This document shows positions 1 through 8,405 of a stretch of 64,000 nucleotides of DNA, in pieces. This DNA comes from Thalassospira sp. MCCC 1A01428 (lineage in GTDB: Bacteria; Pseudomonadota; Alphaproteobacteria; Rhodospirillales; Thalassospiraceae). The stretch spans positions 62,001 through 126,000 of the forward strand of contig NZ_JFJZ01000007.1 of assembly GCF_002115825.1 (NCBI RefSeq). The letters are read 5' to 3'. The position numbers and the translations under genes are program-made. The notes under the pieces are model-generated. The model was not told the DNA's origin. It saw nothing but the letters and a program-made list of their open reading frames with translations, and did not search any database. How positions within the stretch are numbered: the first letter of the stretch is position 1; each line of letters starts with the position of its first letter.

Positions 1-390
1 CCCGAAGGGATCATGCGACCGGCAGATCAGTCTGATGTGCATCTTGAGGCGGATATTCATGCGCTGGCCGACAATAAAAACGGTTTGGCCGAGGGGGAAT
101 GGGCACCTTATTTGGAAATTGGTTATACCCTGACCAAACTTGACGACGGCAAATCTGAATCCGGGATGCTGATGCCGATGGTGGCCAATGACGGCCCGCA
201 TTATGGCGACAACGTTAAATTGATGGGGCCAGGCAAATACCGTTTGACCCTGGATGTTGCCCCGCCTTCGGCAGCGTCGAAATTCGGGCGTCACATCGAT
301 AAGGAAACCGGCGTTGCGCCGTGGTTCAAACCTTTCAAGAAAGATTATGACTTTGTTTTTGCCGGTATTGGCAAAAAGGGCGGTTATTAA
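1..390 (+). CDS. P19/FtrA-type periplasmic iron-binding protein, 5' truncated
   Basis: The frame is open at the left edge, so the true start and the signal peptide lie outside the window; 129 residues remain. The segment MRPADQSDVHLEADIHA and the later EGEWAPYLEIGYTL are typical of the P19/Tp34 family (Pfam Iron_transport), periplasmic dimers that bind iron or copper through His and Met side chains. Here the His residues of SDVHLEADIH and the Met-rich GMLMPMVANDGPHYGDN are the likely ligands. The next genes encode a cupredoxin and a polyferredoxin, as in FtrABCD ferrous iron uptake systems of Brucella and Bordetella, so a role in Fe(II) uptake is likely. A terminator-like hairpin follows the stop codon. 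Confidence 0.85.
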   Translation, partial: PEGIMRPADQSDVHLEADIHALADNKNGLAEGEWAPYLEIGYTLTKLDDGKSESGMLMPMVANDGPHYGDNVKLMGPGKYRLTLDVAPPSAASKFGRHIDKETGVAPWFKPFKKDYDFVFAGIGKKGGY

Positions 391-401
391 AACGGCCTGT
401 G

Positions 402-434
402 AAGCTGGCGCATGTGTGATGTGCCAGCTTTTTT
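402..434 (+). terminator. Rho-independent terminator or attenuator after the P19 gene
   Basis: The arms AAGCTGGC (402-409) and GCCAGCTT (423-430) form an 8-bp perfect stem followed by a T-run (429-434). It lies between the P19 gene and the cupredoxin gene, which are close and on the same strand, so it may only reduce downstream transcription. Confidence 0.7.
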
Positions 435-461
435 ATCTGCTTGTTAATTAAGGGAATGGGC

Positions 462-830
462 ATGATGCAAAAATGGAAACAGGCTGTTTTCACGATTTTG
501 GCTGTGATCGTGGCAAGTGTTGGCGCGGCCTGTTTGTCTGGTGCCGCACAGGCCGACGAGATGCAAATCATCAATATGGACATCAAAGACGGTGTCATCA
601 CCCCGAACCGCATTGACGTTGCAGCGGGTGCCACATTTAAAATTGTGGTGACCAATTCGGGCAGCAGCCCGGCGGAATTTGAAAGTTTGCGTTTGCATCG
701 CGAAAAGGTTTTGGCACCCGGTGTGACATCCTTTGTCGTGATCCGCCGTCTTTCTGCCGGGACATACGAATTTTATGACGAATTCCATATGGACCAGGAA
801 ACGGCCAATGGCGTTATCGTTGCGAAATAG
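462..830 (+). CDS. Periplasmic cupredoxin-domain protein (FtrB-like)
   Basis: The predicted product has 122 residues: an N-terminal signal peptide (hydrophobic FTILAVIVASVGAA, cleavage near GAAQA-DE) and a single cupredoxin-like beta domain (VITPNRIDVAAGATFKIVV ... LAPGVTSFVVI ... GTYEFYDEFH). Longer starts at 441 (TTG) and 456 exist; ATG 462 is preferred because AGGGA ends six bases upstream. The classical type I copper Cys is not visible, which fits FtrB-type proteins thought to act with the P19 partner on ferrous iron rather than as electron carriers. The permease gene ftrC does not follow; the next gene is ftrD-like. The family call is good, the exact role is inferred from neighbours. Confidence 0.8.
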   Translation: MMQKWKQAVFTILAVIVASVGAACLSGAAQADEMQIINMDIKDGVITPNRIDVAAGATFKIVVTNSGSSPAEFESLRLHREKVLAPGVTSFVVIRRLSAGTYEFYDEFHMDQETANGVIVAK

Positions 831-884
831 GGAGCCGGGCGACCTGAATATGGTGCCCGGTATTTGTGAAGCGGCCTTCATGAC

Positions 885-2297
885 ATGACGATGTTCACAA
901 AAACAGTAAATGGTTCTGCGACCGCCCCGTCCGGGCGGCTTTTGGCGTTTGGATTATGGTTGCGCAACCACCAGGTTGTTGTTCGCCGCCTGCAATGGGC
1001 GGTGGTTGGCATTTATGCGATATTGCTGATTGTGCCGGTTCTTATGCCTTTGCCGGGCCTGGCGTCGCATATCTGGAACAATGTCACTGTGTTTGCGCAA
1101 TTCGTGTTCTGGGGCATCTGGTGGCCCGGTGTGCTGGTGTCGATGTTGCTGTTTGGTCGGTTGTGGTGCGGGCTTTTGTGCCCGGAAGGGGCGCTGACGG
1201 AATTTGCCAGCCGCCACGGGCGGGGCCGGGCCATTCCGCGCTGGGTGCGGTGGCCGGGCTGGCCGTTTGTGGCGTTTGTGTTAACCACTGTTTACGGGCA
1301 AATGACCAGTGTTTATCAATACCCGGCCCCGGTTTTGCTTGTTTTGGGCGGATCAACCGTCGGGGCGATTATTATTGGCTATCTTTACGGGCGTAACAAA
1401 CGGGTTTGGTGCCGGTATTTATGCCCGGTAAACGGTGTTTTTGGGTTATTGGCCAAGCTGGCCCCGATGCATTACGGCGTTGATCGGGCGAAATGGGACC
1501 TGAATGCTGCAAGCCACAGTCACGAACACCGGTTTAACTGTGCCCCTTTGGTGGCGGTGAAAAATATGGAAAGCCCGTCGCCCTGCCATATGTGTGGCAG
1601 GTGTAGCGGTTTTCACGATGCCGTATCCCTGGAAGCCCGCCATCCGAATGATGAAATTGTGCGTTTGTCGAGCCGCACGGCAACAATTTGGGACAGCTTG
1701 CTGATCATTACCGGCCTGATGGGTGTTGCCATCGGGGCCTTTGAATGGAGCAGCAGCCCCTGGTTTGTCGAGATCAAGCAGATGCTGGCGATGGCACTGG
1801 TGAACCACAATATTATCTGGCCATTGCAGGCGACCTTGCCATGGTGGATTTTAACCGATTATGCCGCCCAGAATGATGTGTTGACCGTCCTCGATGGGGC
1901 GGTGTTGCTGGGCTATATTGCCACAACCGCAGTTGTGTTATCGGTGCTGATTTCGATCCCGTTGAAGCTGGCGTGTTTGCTGATGCGTTCACGCGGCGGG
2001 CAGCCCTTTTTCCATTTGTCTCATGCCCTTATTCCATTGGCAGCCTGCGGGGTGATTTTGGGGTTGTCGGCACAAACGGTAACGTTGCTGCGGGCGGACG
2101 GGGTTGCTTTGGCATGGGTGCCAATGGCGCGCCTGGCCTTGCTGATTGCGGCGACGGCCTGGTCGTGGTGGCTGGGAACCTCCATTCTGGTTCGCAAGGA
2201 TGGGCGGGGCGTGCAAAAGGTTGCGGCATCGCTGATGTTTGCGCTGGCGCTGGCCGCCCCGGTTTATGCGTGGGTGTTGATGTTCTGGATCTGGTAG
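885..2297 (+). CDS. Membrane polyferredoxin, NapH/FtrD-like
   Basis: A 470-residue integral membrane protein with about ten hydrophobic segments and Cys motifs of the NapH/CcoG-type ferredoxin family: WCGLLCPEG, WCRYLCPVNG and, after a soluble loop, SPCHMCGRC. These can hold Fe-S clusters and pass electrons across the membrane. In FtrABCD operons FtrD, a protein of this type, supports ferrous iron uptake; P19 and cupredoxin genes directly upstream support the same job here. A short hairpin (CCGGGC/GCCCGG, around 834-862) separates it from the cupredoxin gene. It could instead serve another redox pathway. The FTR1-type permease expected between FtrB and FtrD is missing here and may lie left of the window. 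Confidence 0.8.
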   Translation: MTMFTKTVNGSATAPSGRLLAFGLWLRNHQVVVRRLQWAVVGIYAILLIVPVLMPLPGLASHIWNNVTVFAQFVFWGIWWPGVLVSMLLFGRLWCGLLCPEGALTEFASRHGRGRAIPRWVRWPGWPFVAFVLTTVYGQMTSVYQYPAPVLLVLGGSTVGAIIIGYLYGRNKRVWCRYLCPVNGVFGLLAKLAPMHYGVDRAKWDLNAASHSHEHRFNCAPLVAVKNMESPSPCHMCGRCSGFHDAVSLEARHPNDEIVRLSSRTATIWDSLLIITGLMGVAIGAFEWSSSPWFVEIKQMLAMALVNHNIIWPLQATLPWWILTDYAAQNDVLTVLDGAVLLGYIATTAVVLSVLISIPLKLACLLMRSRGGQPFFHLSHALIPLAACGVILGLSAQTVTLLRADGVALAWVPMARLALLIAATAWSWWLGTSILVRKDGRGVQKVAASLMFALALAAPVYAWVLMFWIW

Positions 2298-2308
2298 GCC
2301 GAAACGAA

Positions 2309-2350
2309 CAGTGCCATCGCCTGCCGTTTGATCGACAAGCGATGGCACTG
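2309..2350. terminator. Hairpin between convergent genes, likely bidirectional terminator
   Basis: A perfect 12-bp stem, CAGTGCCATCGC (2309-2320) and GCGATGGCACTG (2339-2350), with an 18-base loop lies between the convergent polyferredoxin and TerC genes. There is no strong T-tract on either side, so the call rests on the stem and the position. Confidence 0.55.
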
Positions 2351-2378
2351 GAATGTAAGGGAAACCAAACGTATTGGC

Positions 2379-3122
2379 TTATTGGGGGGTGCCGGTTTGA
2401 CTTTTAAGCCGGTTTTTCTTCTTACGCTGGCGGTTTAGCAGGTTAAGTGTTTCGACGCCCAGGCTAAACGCCATGGCAAAATAAATGTAACCCTTGGGAA
2501 CGTGAATTTGCACGCCGTCCAGCAGCAACACAAAACCCACCAATATCAGAAACGACAGGGCCAGCATTTTGATCGACGGGTGCTTGTCGACAAAATCGCC
2601 AATCATGCGTGCTGCCATTAACATCACGCCGACCGATATGATCACGGCCAGCATCATCACGGTCAGATGGTCCACAAGGCCGACAGCGGTAATCACGGAA
2701 TCGAGCGAGAAAATAACATCAAGCAGCATGATCTGCACAATGGTGCCGACAAACCCGGCAACGGGTTTTGCTTCATGTTCGCCCGGCTCGTCGATGGTGT
2801 GGTGAATTTCCATTGATGCCTTGGCAATCAAAAACAGCCCGCCGATAATCAGGATCAGGTCGCGCCCGCTAATGCCGCGGTCAAACACGTCGAATAACGG
2901 GGTTGTAAGCTCCATTACCCATGCCATGCAGGCCAGCAGCAACAGGCGCATCAGCATGGCCCCCAAAAGACCGGTGCGCCGGGCAGCTTTTTGCTGTTTT
3001 TGGGGCAGTTTGGCGACAATGACAGATAGAAAAACGATATTGTCGATGCCCAGCACAATTTCGAGAGCCGTTAGCGTTGCAAGACCTACCCACATATGGG
3101 GATCGGCAATCCAGTCAAACAT
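2379..3122 (-). CDS. TerC family integral membrane protein
   Basis: A 247-residue protein with about seven membrane segments and TerC-family signatures: EIVLGIDNIVFLSVI near the N-terminus and the second acidic repeat LLDVIFSLDSVITAVGLV near residue 140. The paired intramembrane Asp residues in GIDN and SLDS are characteristic and may bind metal ions. Family members are linked to tellurite resistance and to Mn2+ efflux or metal loading of exported proteins. It ends with a basic tail (NRQRKKKNRLK). It is a single gene on the minus strand, divergent from the ABC transporter operon and convergent with the polyferredoxin gene. The substrate cannot be told from sequence. Confidence 0.88.
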   Translation of the reverse strand: MFDWIADPHMWVGLATLTALEIVLGIDNIVFLSVIVAKLPQKQQKAARRTGLLGAMLMRLLLLACMAWVMELTTPLFDVFDRGISGRDLILIIGGLFLIAKASMEIHHTIDEPGEHEAKPVAGFVGTIVQIMLLDVIFSLDSVITAVGLVDHLTVMMLAVIISVGVMLMAARMIGDFVDKHPSIKMLALSFLILVGFVLLLDGVQIHVPKGYIYFAMAFSLGVETLNLLNRQRKKKNRLKSQTGTPQ

Positions 3123-3341
3123 AGTGGTTCCATTTCTGTGTTGTGGCCTTGCGGCATCGTCGCATCAAGATGTGTTTGGTGCTGTCTTAACGCAAGCGTG
3201 AATTGATTTCATGGGCTTTAGGCCTGAAAACAATTCATTGCAGGGTAATAACGGTGGCAAAAATTGATTGTTCCGTTTCCCCCTGTCACAGACAATTAAC
3301 GCGCATGTCGATTGCGTAAATTTCGGGGGAAGGAAACATAC

Positions 3342-4577
3342 ATGCCCAGATTAATGGCCCGTTTGATCGTGGTGGCAACGCTTGGCGCCAGCCTGACCGG
3401 ATTTTCCCCCCTTGCCAGCGCCGACCCGGCGCCCGATATGCACAATTGGGATGCGGTTTTAAAACAGGCCAAAGGTCAGACCGTTTATTGGTATGCCTGG
3501 GGTGGGGAGCCACGCATTAACGATTACATCGCCTGGGCTGGCAACCAGGTGCAGGAAAAATACGGCGTTACCGTCAAACAGGTCAAACTTGCCGATACCG
3601 CCGATGCGGTATCAAAGGTGGTTTCGGAAAAGGCCGCCGGGGTCACCGATGGCGGCGCGGTCGATATGATCTGGATTAATGGTGAAAACTTTGCCGCGAT
3701 GAAGCGCAATGATTTGCTGTTTGGTCCGTGGGTCGAACAAACGCCCAATTTCAAATATGTTGATGTTACCGGCAAGCCCACCACGATCAACGATTTTACC
3801 GTCCCAACCGATGGGCTGGAAGCCCCGTGGGGCATGGCGCAGCTGAGCTTTTTTGATGATACATCCCGGGTGAAAACCCCGCCGCACAGTGCACAGGACT
3901 TGTTGGCGTGGCTGCAAAACCATCCGGGCCGGTTTACCTATCCGCAGCCGCCCGACTATATGGGATCGTCCTTTTTAAAGCAGGTGTTGACCGAGGTTGT
4001 CGATGACCCGGCAGTTTTGCAAAAACCGGCAGACGCCGCCGATGCGCAAAAGGTGTTGGCGCCGCTTTGGAATTATCTGGCAAAAATGCAGCCGGTTTTA
4101 TGGCGCGAGGGCAAGGCATATCCGGCCAACGGGGCGGCCTTGCGCGCCATGATGGCCGATAACGAAATTGATATTGGTTTTTCCTTTAGTGCGGCCGAGG
4201 TATCGTCCGCCATTGCCAATTTTGAATTGCCCGACACGGTTCGCAGTTTTGTGTTTGACGGTGGCACATTGGGCAATACCAACTTTGTCGCCATTCCGTT
4301 TAATGCATCGGCCAAGGCCGGTGCCGTGGTGCTGGCCGATTTTTTGATGTCGCCACAGGCCCAGTTGCGCAAACAGAACCCGGAAATCTGGGGCAGTTTT
4401 ACCGTGCTGGATATGGCTAAAATTCCGGCGGCGGACCGTGCAAAATTTGACGCGCTTGATTTGGGTGTTGCCACCCTGTCGCCAGCCGAAATGGGCAATG
4501 TCCTGCCCGAACCGCACCCAAGCTGGATGGAACTGGTCGAAAGTGAATGGCAAAAACGCTATGGCGTTGCCCAATGA
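3342..4577 (+). CDS. ynjB: YnjB-like ABC transporter substrate-binding protein
   Basis: A 411-residue exported solute-binding protein. The start at ATG 3342 is chosen because GGGGGAAGGA lies 8-9 bases upstream; an upstream in-frame TTG (3312) adds only eleven residues without a better ribosome binding site. A signal peptide (LMARLIVVATLGASLTGFSPLASA-D) is clear. YWYAWGGEPRINDYIAWAGNQV, GGAVDMIWINGENFAAMK and EAPWGMAQLSFFDD are features of the YnjB family, related to iron, thiamine and molybdate binding proteins. It is followed by a fused double permease and an ATPase in the order ynjB-ynjC-ynjD. The substrate of YnjBCD is not established; I see no riboswitch upstream that would reveal it. Confidence 0.85.
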   Translation: MPRLMARLIVVATLGASLTGFSPLASADPAPDMHNWDAVLKQAKGQTVYWYAWGGEPRINDYIAWAGNQVQEKYGVTVKQVKLADTADAVSKVVSEKAAGVTDGGAVDMIWINGENFAAMKRNDLLFGPWVEQTPNFKYVDVTGKPTTINDFTVPTDGLEAPWGMAQLSFFDDTSRVKTPPHSAQDLLAWLQNHPGRFTYPQPPDYMGSSFLKQVLTEVVDDPAVLQKPADAADAQKVLAPLWNYLAKMQPVLWREGKAYPANGAALRAMMADNEIDIGFSFSAAEVSSAIANFELPDTVRSFVFDGGTLGNTNFVAIPFNASAKAGAVVLADFLMSPQAQLRKQNPEIWGSFTVLDMAKIPAADRAKFDALDLGVATLSPAEMGNVLPEPHPSWMELVESEWQKRYGVAQ

Positions 4578-4619
4578 TTTTCCTCCAATCCTGTTTCCGG
4601 CGCTTGCGAACGCCCCAAC

Positions 4620-6356
4620 ATGGCCATGCCCGGTGCGGGATATGGCCGGTGTGACGGGGGATATGTGCCCAAGCTGCTAAAATATGCGCCGGGTTTAACC
4701 GTGTTTTTAATGGTCGGGCCGTTGGTGGCCGGGCTGTTGGGCACGGTGTTGCCTGCCTTTGGTTATTTGCCGGCCCTGGGCGGCGGGCAATGGTCGCTGG
4801 CAGCGTGGCAGGAATTATTTGCCCAGCCGGGATTGCTGATTTCAGTTAGGCTTTCGGCAACGACCGGCCTGTTGGCAACGGTGATATCCTTTTTTGTGGT
4901 TATGCTTTTTTGTGCAGCATGGCAGGGCACACGTGCCTTTGCCCTGATGCAACGCGTGCTGGCACCGATTTTGTCGGTGCCCCATGCCGCAGCGGCCTTT
5001 GGCATTGCCTTTTTAATTGCGCCATCGGGCTGGGTTATGCGGGCGGTTGCATCAGTTGGCGGCTGGGACCGCCCGCCCGATATTGTGACCGTGCAGGATG
5101 GGTGGGGTTTGGCACTGGTCGCCGGGTTGGTGGCAAAGGAAGTGCCGTTTTTGTTTTTAATGACGCTGGGCGCGTTGCCACAGGCCGATGCCGAACGCAC
5201 CCGCCATGTTGCCTTAACCCTGGGATATGGCCGGGTGGCGGGCTGGTTTAAAACCGTATTGCCGCGTATTTACCCGCAAATAAAATTACCGGTTTTTGCG
5301 GTTCTGGCCTATTCGGCATCGGTGGTTGATGTCGCGATGATATTGGCCCCGACCACGCCGGCTCCGTTGGCGGTGCGTATTTTACACTGGTTGTCCGACC
5401 CGGATTTATCCATGCGGTTTATGGCATCGGCGGCGGCTTTGGTGCAACTGGGCGTGGTTGTGGCTTTGATTGTGCTTTGGTGGGGGGGTGAAAAGCTGGT
5501 GGCCCGCTTTGGGCGCGGCTGGGCCGAAGCTGGTGGACGCTATCGTTACGAAGGCAGTGTGCGGACCGCAGGCGCACTTGCAGCCCTGATTGCGGCGGGC
5601 ATGGTGTTGCTGGGCATTGCCGGTTTGGCGGTCTGGAGCATTGCCGGGTTTTGGCGTTTCCCCGATATGTTGCCAGGGCAATGGACCCTGAAATTATGGC
5701 TGCGTGAATTACCGGCCCTGGGCGATGGTGTGATCAATACCATCATTATCGGTGGTGCTGCTGTTTTACTGGCGATTGTTCTGGTGGTGGCGTGTCTGGA
5801 GCGCGAACAGCGTACCACCGTTTCCCGGCCCGGGCGCGGGGCGTTGTGGCTGATTTATGTGCCGTTGCTGATGCCGCAAATCAGTTTCATGTTTGGCTTG
5901 CAGGTGTTTTTTACCTTTTTGGGGTTGGAACGCACCCTTGTTTCGGTGGTGCTGGCGCATCTGGTTTTTGTGCTGCCCTATGTGTTTTTATCGCTGGCCG
6001 ATCCGTTTCGCGCCCTTGATCCGCGCTATCGCCAAACTGCGTTGTGTTTGGGCGCATCGCCCGACCGGGTTTTCTGGCGGGTGATTTTGCCGTTATTAAC
6101 CCGGCCCGTGCTGGCGGCTATGGCGGTTGGCTTTGGCGTTAGCATCGGGCAATATTTGCCAACCTTGCTGATCGGGGCTGGTCGCTTTGCCACCATCACC
6201 ACCGATGCGGTGGCTCTGGCGGCGGGGAATGACCGGCGTATGATTGGCATTTACGGCGTTTTGCAAACGATATTGCCCTTTGCCGGTTTCGGCATTGCCA
6301 TGCTGGTGCCTGCAATTTTGTTTCGTCGGCGTCGCGGTTTGCGAAGTGGCACATGA
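4620..6356 (+). CDS. ynjC: YnjC-like fused ABC transporter permease
   Basis: A 578-residue inner membrane protein with two consecutive permease domains, as in FbpB/ThiP/YnjC proteins. Each half carries the cytoplasmic EAA-type loop: around RHVALTLGYGRVAGWFKTVLPRIYPQIKLP in the first half and RQTALCLGASPDRVFWRVILPLL in the second. About twelve transmembrane helices are visible. Its last four bases overlap the ATPase start (ATGA at 6353-6356), so the two are probably translationally coupled. The N-terminus before VPKLLKYAPG is short and the start is slightly uncertain. It should form the channel for the substrate delivered by the YnjB-like protein. Confidence 0.87.
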   Translation: MAMPGAGYGRCDGGYVPKLLKYAPGLTVFLMVGPLVAGLLGTVLPAFGYLPALGGGQWSLAAWQELFAQPGLLISVRLSATTGLLATVISFFVVMLFCAAWQGTRAFALMQRVLAPILSVPHAAAAFGIAFLIAPSGWVMRAVASVGGWDRPPDIVTVQDGWGLALVAGLVAKEVPFLFLMTLGALPQADAERTRHVALTLGYGRVAGWFKTVLPRIYPQIKLPVFAVLAYSASVVDVAMILAPTTPAPLAVRILHWLSDPDLSMRFMASAAALVQLGVVVALIVLWWGGEKLVARFGRGWAEAGGRYRYEGSVRTAGALAALIAAGMVLLGIAGLAVWSIAGFWRFPDMLPGQWTLKLWLRELPALGDGVINTIIIGGAAVLLAIVLVVACLEREQRTTVSRPGRGALWLIYVPLLMPQISFMFGLQVFFTFLGLERTLVSVVLAHLVFVLPYVFLSLADPFRALDPRYRQTALCLGASPDRVFWRVILPLLTRPVLAAMAVGFGVSIGQYLPTLLIGAGRFATITTDAVALAAGNDRRMIGIYGVLQTILPFAGFGIAMLVPAILFRRRRGLRSGT

Positions 6357-7072
6357 ACATACGGGATAGATCCAATATGCCTGCATCATCGCACCGTCTT
6401 TCCGGTCAGAAGGCCGGGTTGAAACTGGACCGGGTATGTATTGCCATACAGGGCCAGAAATTGTGCGAGGTTGACCTGGCCGTTGGTGCGGGTGAAATCG
6501 CAACCCTGATGGGGCCAAGCGGCGTGGGGAAGTCGTCCTTGCTGGCCTATGTTTGCGGTACGCTGGCGCATGGTTTTGATGTGACAGGGCACGTATTTTT
6601 AAACGGTACGCAAATTGATAATTTGCCGCCGCAGGACCGCCATGTCGGCATATTGTTTCAGGATGATTTGCTGTTTCCGCATTTGTCGGTTGGCGGCAAC
6701 CTTGCCTTTGCCCTGCCGGCCCATGTCAGGGGCAGGGACGCACGGCGCGATGCAGTGGAACAGGCCCTGATAACGGCAAATCTGGCTGGTTTTGCCGACC
6801 GTGACCCGGCAACATTGTCGGGCGGGCAACGGGCACGGGTGGCGGTGATGCGGGTTTTATTGTCGCAGCCATCCGCCTTGTTGCTGGATGAACCGTTTTC
6901 CAAGCTTGATGCCGCCTTGCGCGACCAGTTTCGCCGGTTTGTGTTTGATCAGGCCCGCCAGCAAGCCTTGCCAACCCTGATGGTGACCCATGACCCGGAC
7001 GACGCGGCGGCCACAGGCGGGGCGATATTGACCCTGACAGGGCAAAATCACGATGTCGCAGAGCCGGGTTAA
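6353..7072 (+). CDS. ynjD: YnjD-like ABC transporter ATP-binding protein
   Basis: A 239-residue ATPase with all nucleotide-binding motifs: Walker A GPSGVGKSS (near residue 55), Q-loop LFQDDLLFPHLSV, signature LSGGQRARVAV, Walker B LLLDEPFSKLD and the switch His in VTHDPDDA. It is shorter than typical iron or thiamine ATPases because it lacks the C-terminal regulatory domain. The start overlaps the permease stop. It supplies energy to the YnjBCD-type importer. Confidence 0.9.
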   Translation: MNIRDRSNMPASSHRLSGQKAGLKLDRVCIAIQGQKLCEVDLAVGAGEIATLMGPSGVGKSSLLAYVCGTLAHGFDVTGHVFLNGTQIDNLPPQDRHVGILFQDDLLFPHLSVGGNLAFALPAHVRGRDARRDAVEQALITANLAGFADRDPATLSGGQRARVAVMRVLLSQPSALLLDEPFSKLDAALRDQFRRFVFDQARQQALPTLMVTHDPDDAAATGGAILTLTGQNHDVAEPG

Positions 7073-7349
7073 AACGGCTTGATCGCTGCTTTCTATGGGC
7101 ATGAGGTATGGAACGCCGGTTTGGCGCAATGGTGCCGGGGTGCCAGGGGGCTTGTGATGTGACTGGCACGCGCGTCATGCTCTGAAGCTGGTATTTGTCT
7201 AAAAATCAACATAGTGAGCTGATGTTGTTAGCGTGAATTGACCCGCCTGAAAATTTGCGGAACCGTGCGTTTTTTGCGCTGGTAAGGTGCTGCAAAGCGG
7301 TATAGATCGGCGGCAGCGCCAATAGGGCGTGTTTTGGAGTTTTGGCGAA

Positions 7350-7904
7350 ATGTTTCCCGACGAAATGTCTCTGGTTGTGCCAGACGCGCTCGATATTGAA
7401 ACCTGTGATCGTTTAATTGCCAATTTCAATGACCGGCTTGACGATGGTGGTTTGGTGCAGGGGCAGGCCGCAAGCCATATTCGCCGCAGCCAGATTGGCT
7501 GGTTTAATGAAGAACAGGAACCCGTAGTAATGCGCCAGATTGTTGATCTGGTTGCAGCGGCCAACCGGTCCTGTTTTGATTTCGGGTTAACCGACTTTGC
7601 CGAAAATGCACAGATTGCGCGCTATGAAGGCGACCAGCGTGGCCATTATGACTGGCATAGCGACATTGGCGCATCTGACGTTGCACGCCGTCGCAAGCTG
7701 ACAATGGTAATTCAGCTTTCCGACCCCGCCGATTATGAAGGCGGGTTATTGCAGATGAACCCGGCAGGCCACATTGTCGATGCGCCGATGGCACGCGGCA
7801 CGGCCATTTTGTTTCCCAGTTTTGTATTGCACCGCGTTGCCCCAACCATTGCCGGAACCCGGTTTTCGTTAACCTGCTGGGTACATGGGCAACCGTTTCG
7901 CTAA
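7350..7904 (+). CDS. PKHD-type 2-oxoglutarate/Fe(II) hydroxylase
   Basis: A 184-residue protein with the double-stranded beta-helix pattern of Fe(II)/2OG prolyl-hydroxylase-like enzymes: the HxD iron ligands in HYDWHSD, the distal His in FPSFVLHRV and the 2OG-binding Arg in GTRFSLTCWVHG. It resembles PiuC/YbiX-like proteins but lacks their C-terminal extension. ATG 7350 is preferred over GTG 7329 because GGAG (7336-7339) precedes it at normal spacing. A stretch of 277 bases without a recognised gene separates it from the ABC transporter. Its substrate is unknown; similar enzymes are often iron-regulated, and iron genes lie at the left end of the window. Confidence 0.82.
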   Translation: MFPDEMSLVVPDALDIETCDRLIANFNDRLDDGGLVQGQAASHIRRSQIGWFNEEQEPVVMRQIVDLVAAANRSCFDFGLTDFAENAQIARYEGDQRGHYDWHSDIGASDVARRRKLTMVIQLSDPADYEGGLLQMNPAGHIVDAPMARGTAILFPSFVLHRVAPTIAGTRFSLTCWVHGQPFR

Positions 7905-7908
7905 GCGG

Positions 7909-8310
7909 TTAATACCGTTCCAGGCGTTCAATCAGGCGGGCATTGTGCCAGCGTGGCTGGCGATCTTCCAGGGTGGCTTCATGATGTTGCACGGTGCCAC
8001 TATCGGCGGTGTGTTTGTTTAACCGCATGTTGATCCAGCGGGGCACCAGTTCGTTGTTGAAATCTTCCATCAACAGGACGGCGGCCTGTTCAAGGTTATC
8101 AAAGGTTATGGTTTCGATTTCCTGAAAATAGGTCGCCAGGCAGGCCGGTTTCAAAAGCAGGCGGTCAGGAACGTAACGCAGGCTAAGCCGGGCCGGAAAA
8201 ACATTTTCGGCACCTGTCAGTTCGCTTTGCAATGTTACGACATAATCGAACTGAATGCCGGGGTTGGCCTCGGTTTCCAGCAGGTTGCGGCGTTCAAAAA
8301 TTTCCAGCAT
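7909..8310 (-). CDS. QueF-like T-fold protein lacking the catalytic Cys
   Basis: A 133-residue protein. The stretch NVFPARLSLRYVPDRLLLKP followed by CLATYFQEI resembles the core of the QueF family (7-cyano-7-deazaguanine reductase), where a Y-x-P-D segment precedes the substrate-binding Glu and KSLKLYLFSFR. Here the catalytic Cys motif near the N-terminus and the Glu-Ser after the YVPD segment are not found, so nitrile reductase activity is unlikely. ATG 8310 is chosen over TTG 8328 because AGGA sits at correct spacing. The gene is convergent with the hydroxylase and is the last before the flagellar genes. The fold call is an inference from motif similarity. Confidence 0.5.
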   Translation of the reverse strand: MLEIFERRNLLETEANPGIQFDYVVTLQSELTGAENVFPARLSLRYVPDRLLLKPACLATYFQEIETITFDNLEQAAVLLMEDFNNELVPRWINMRLNKHTADSGTVQHHEATLEDRQPRWHNARLIERLERY

Positions 8311-8405
8311 GGGCCTGTTCCTGATCAAAATGTGTTGTTGGGCGTCGCACTGGCGGGCAATTAATGCCAGCGGTGCCGTGGTGGGCGTGCGCCCGTGTTT
8401 TTGTC

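Noticed and set aside
3123-3341. Riboswitch before the YnjBCD operon
   Set aside because: I looked for a thiamine-type element because the transporter family is related to ThiBPQ, but no conserved core was found.
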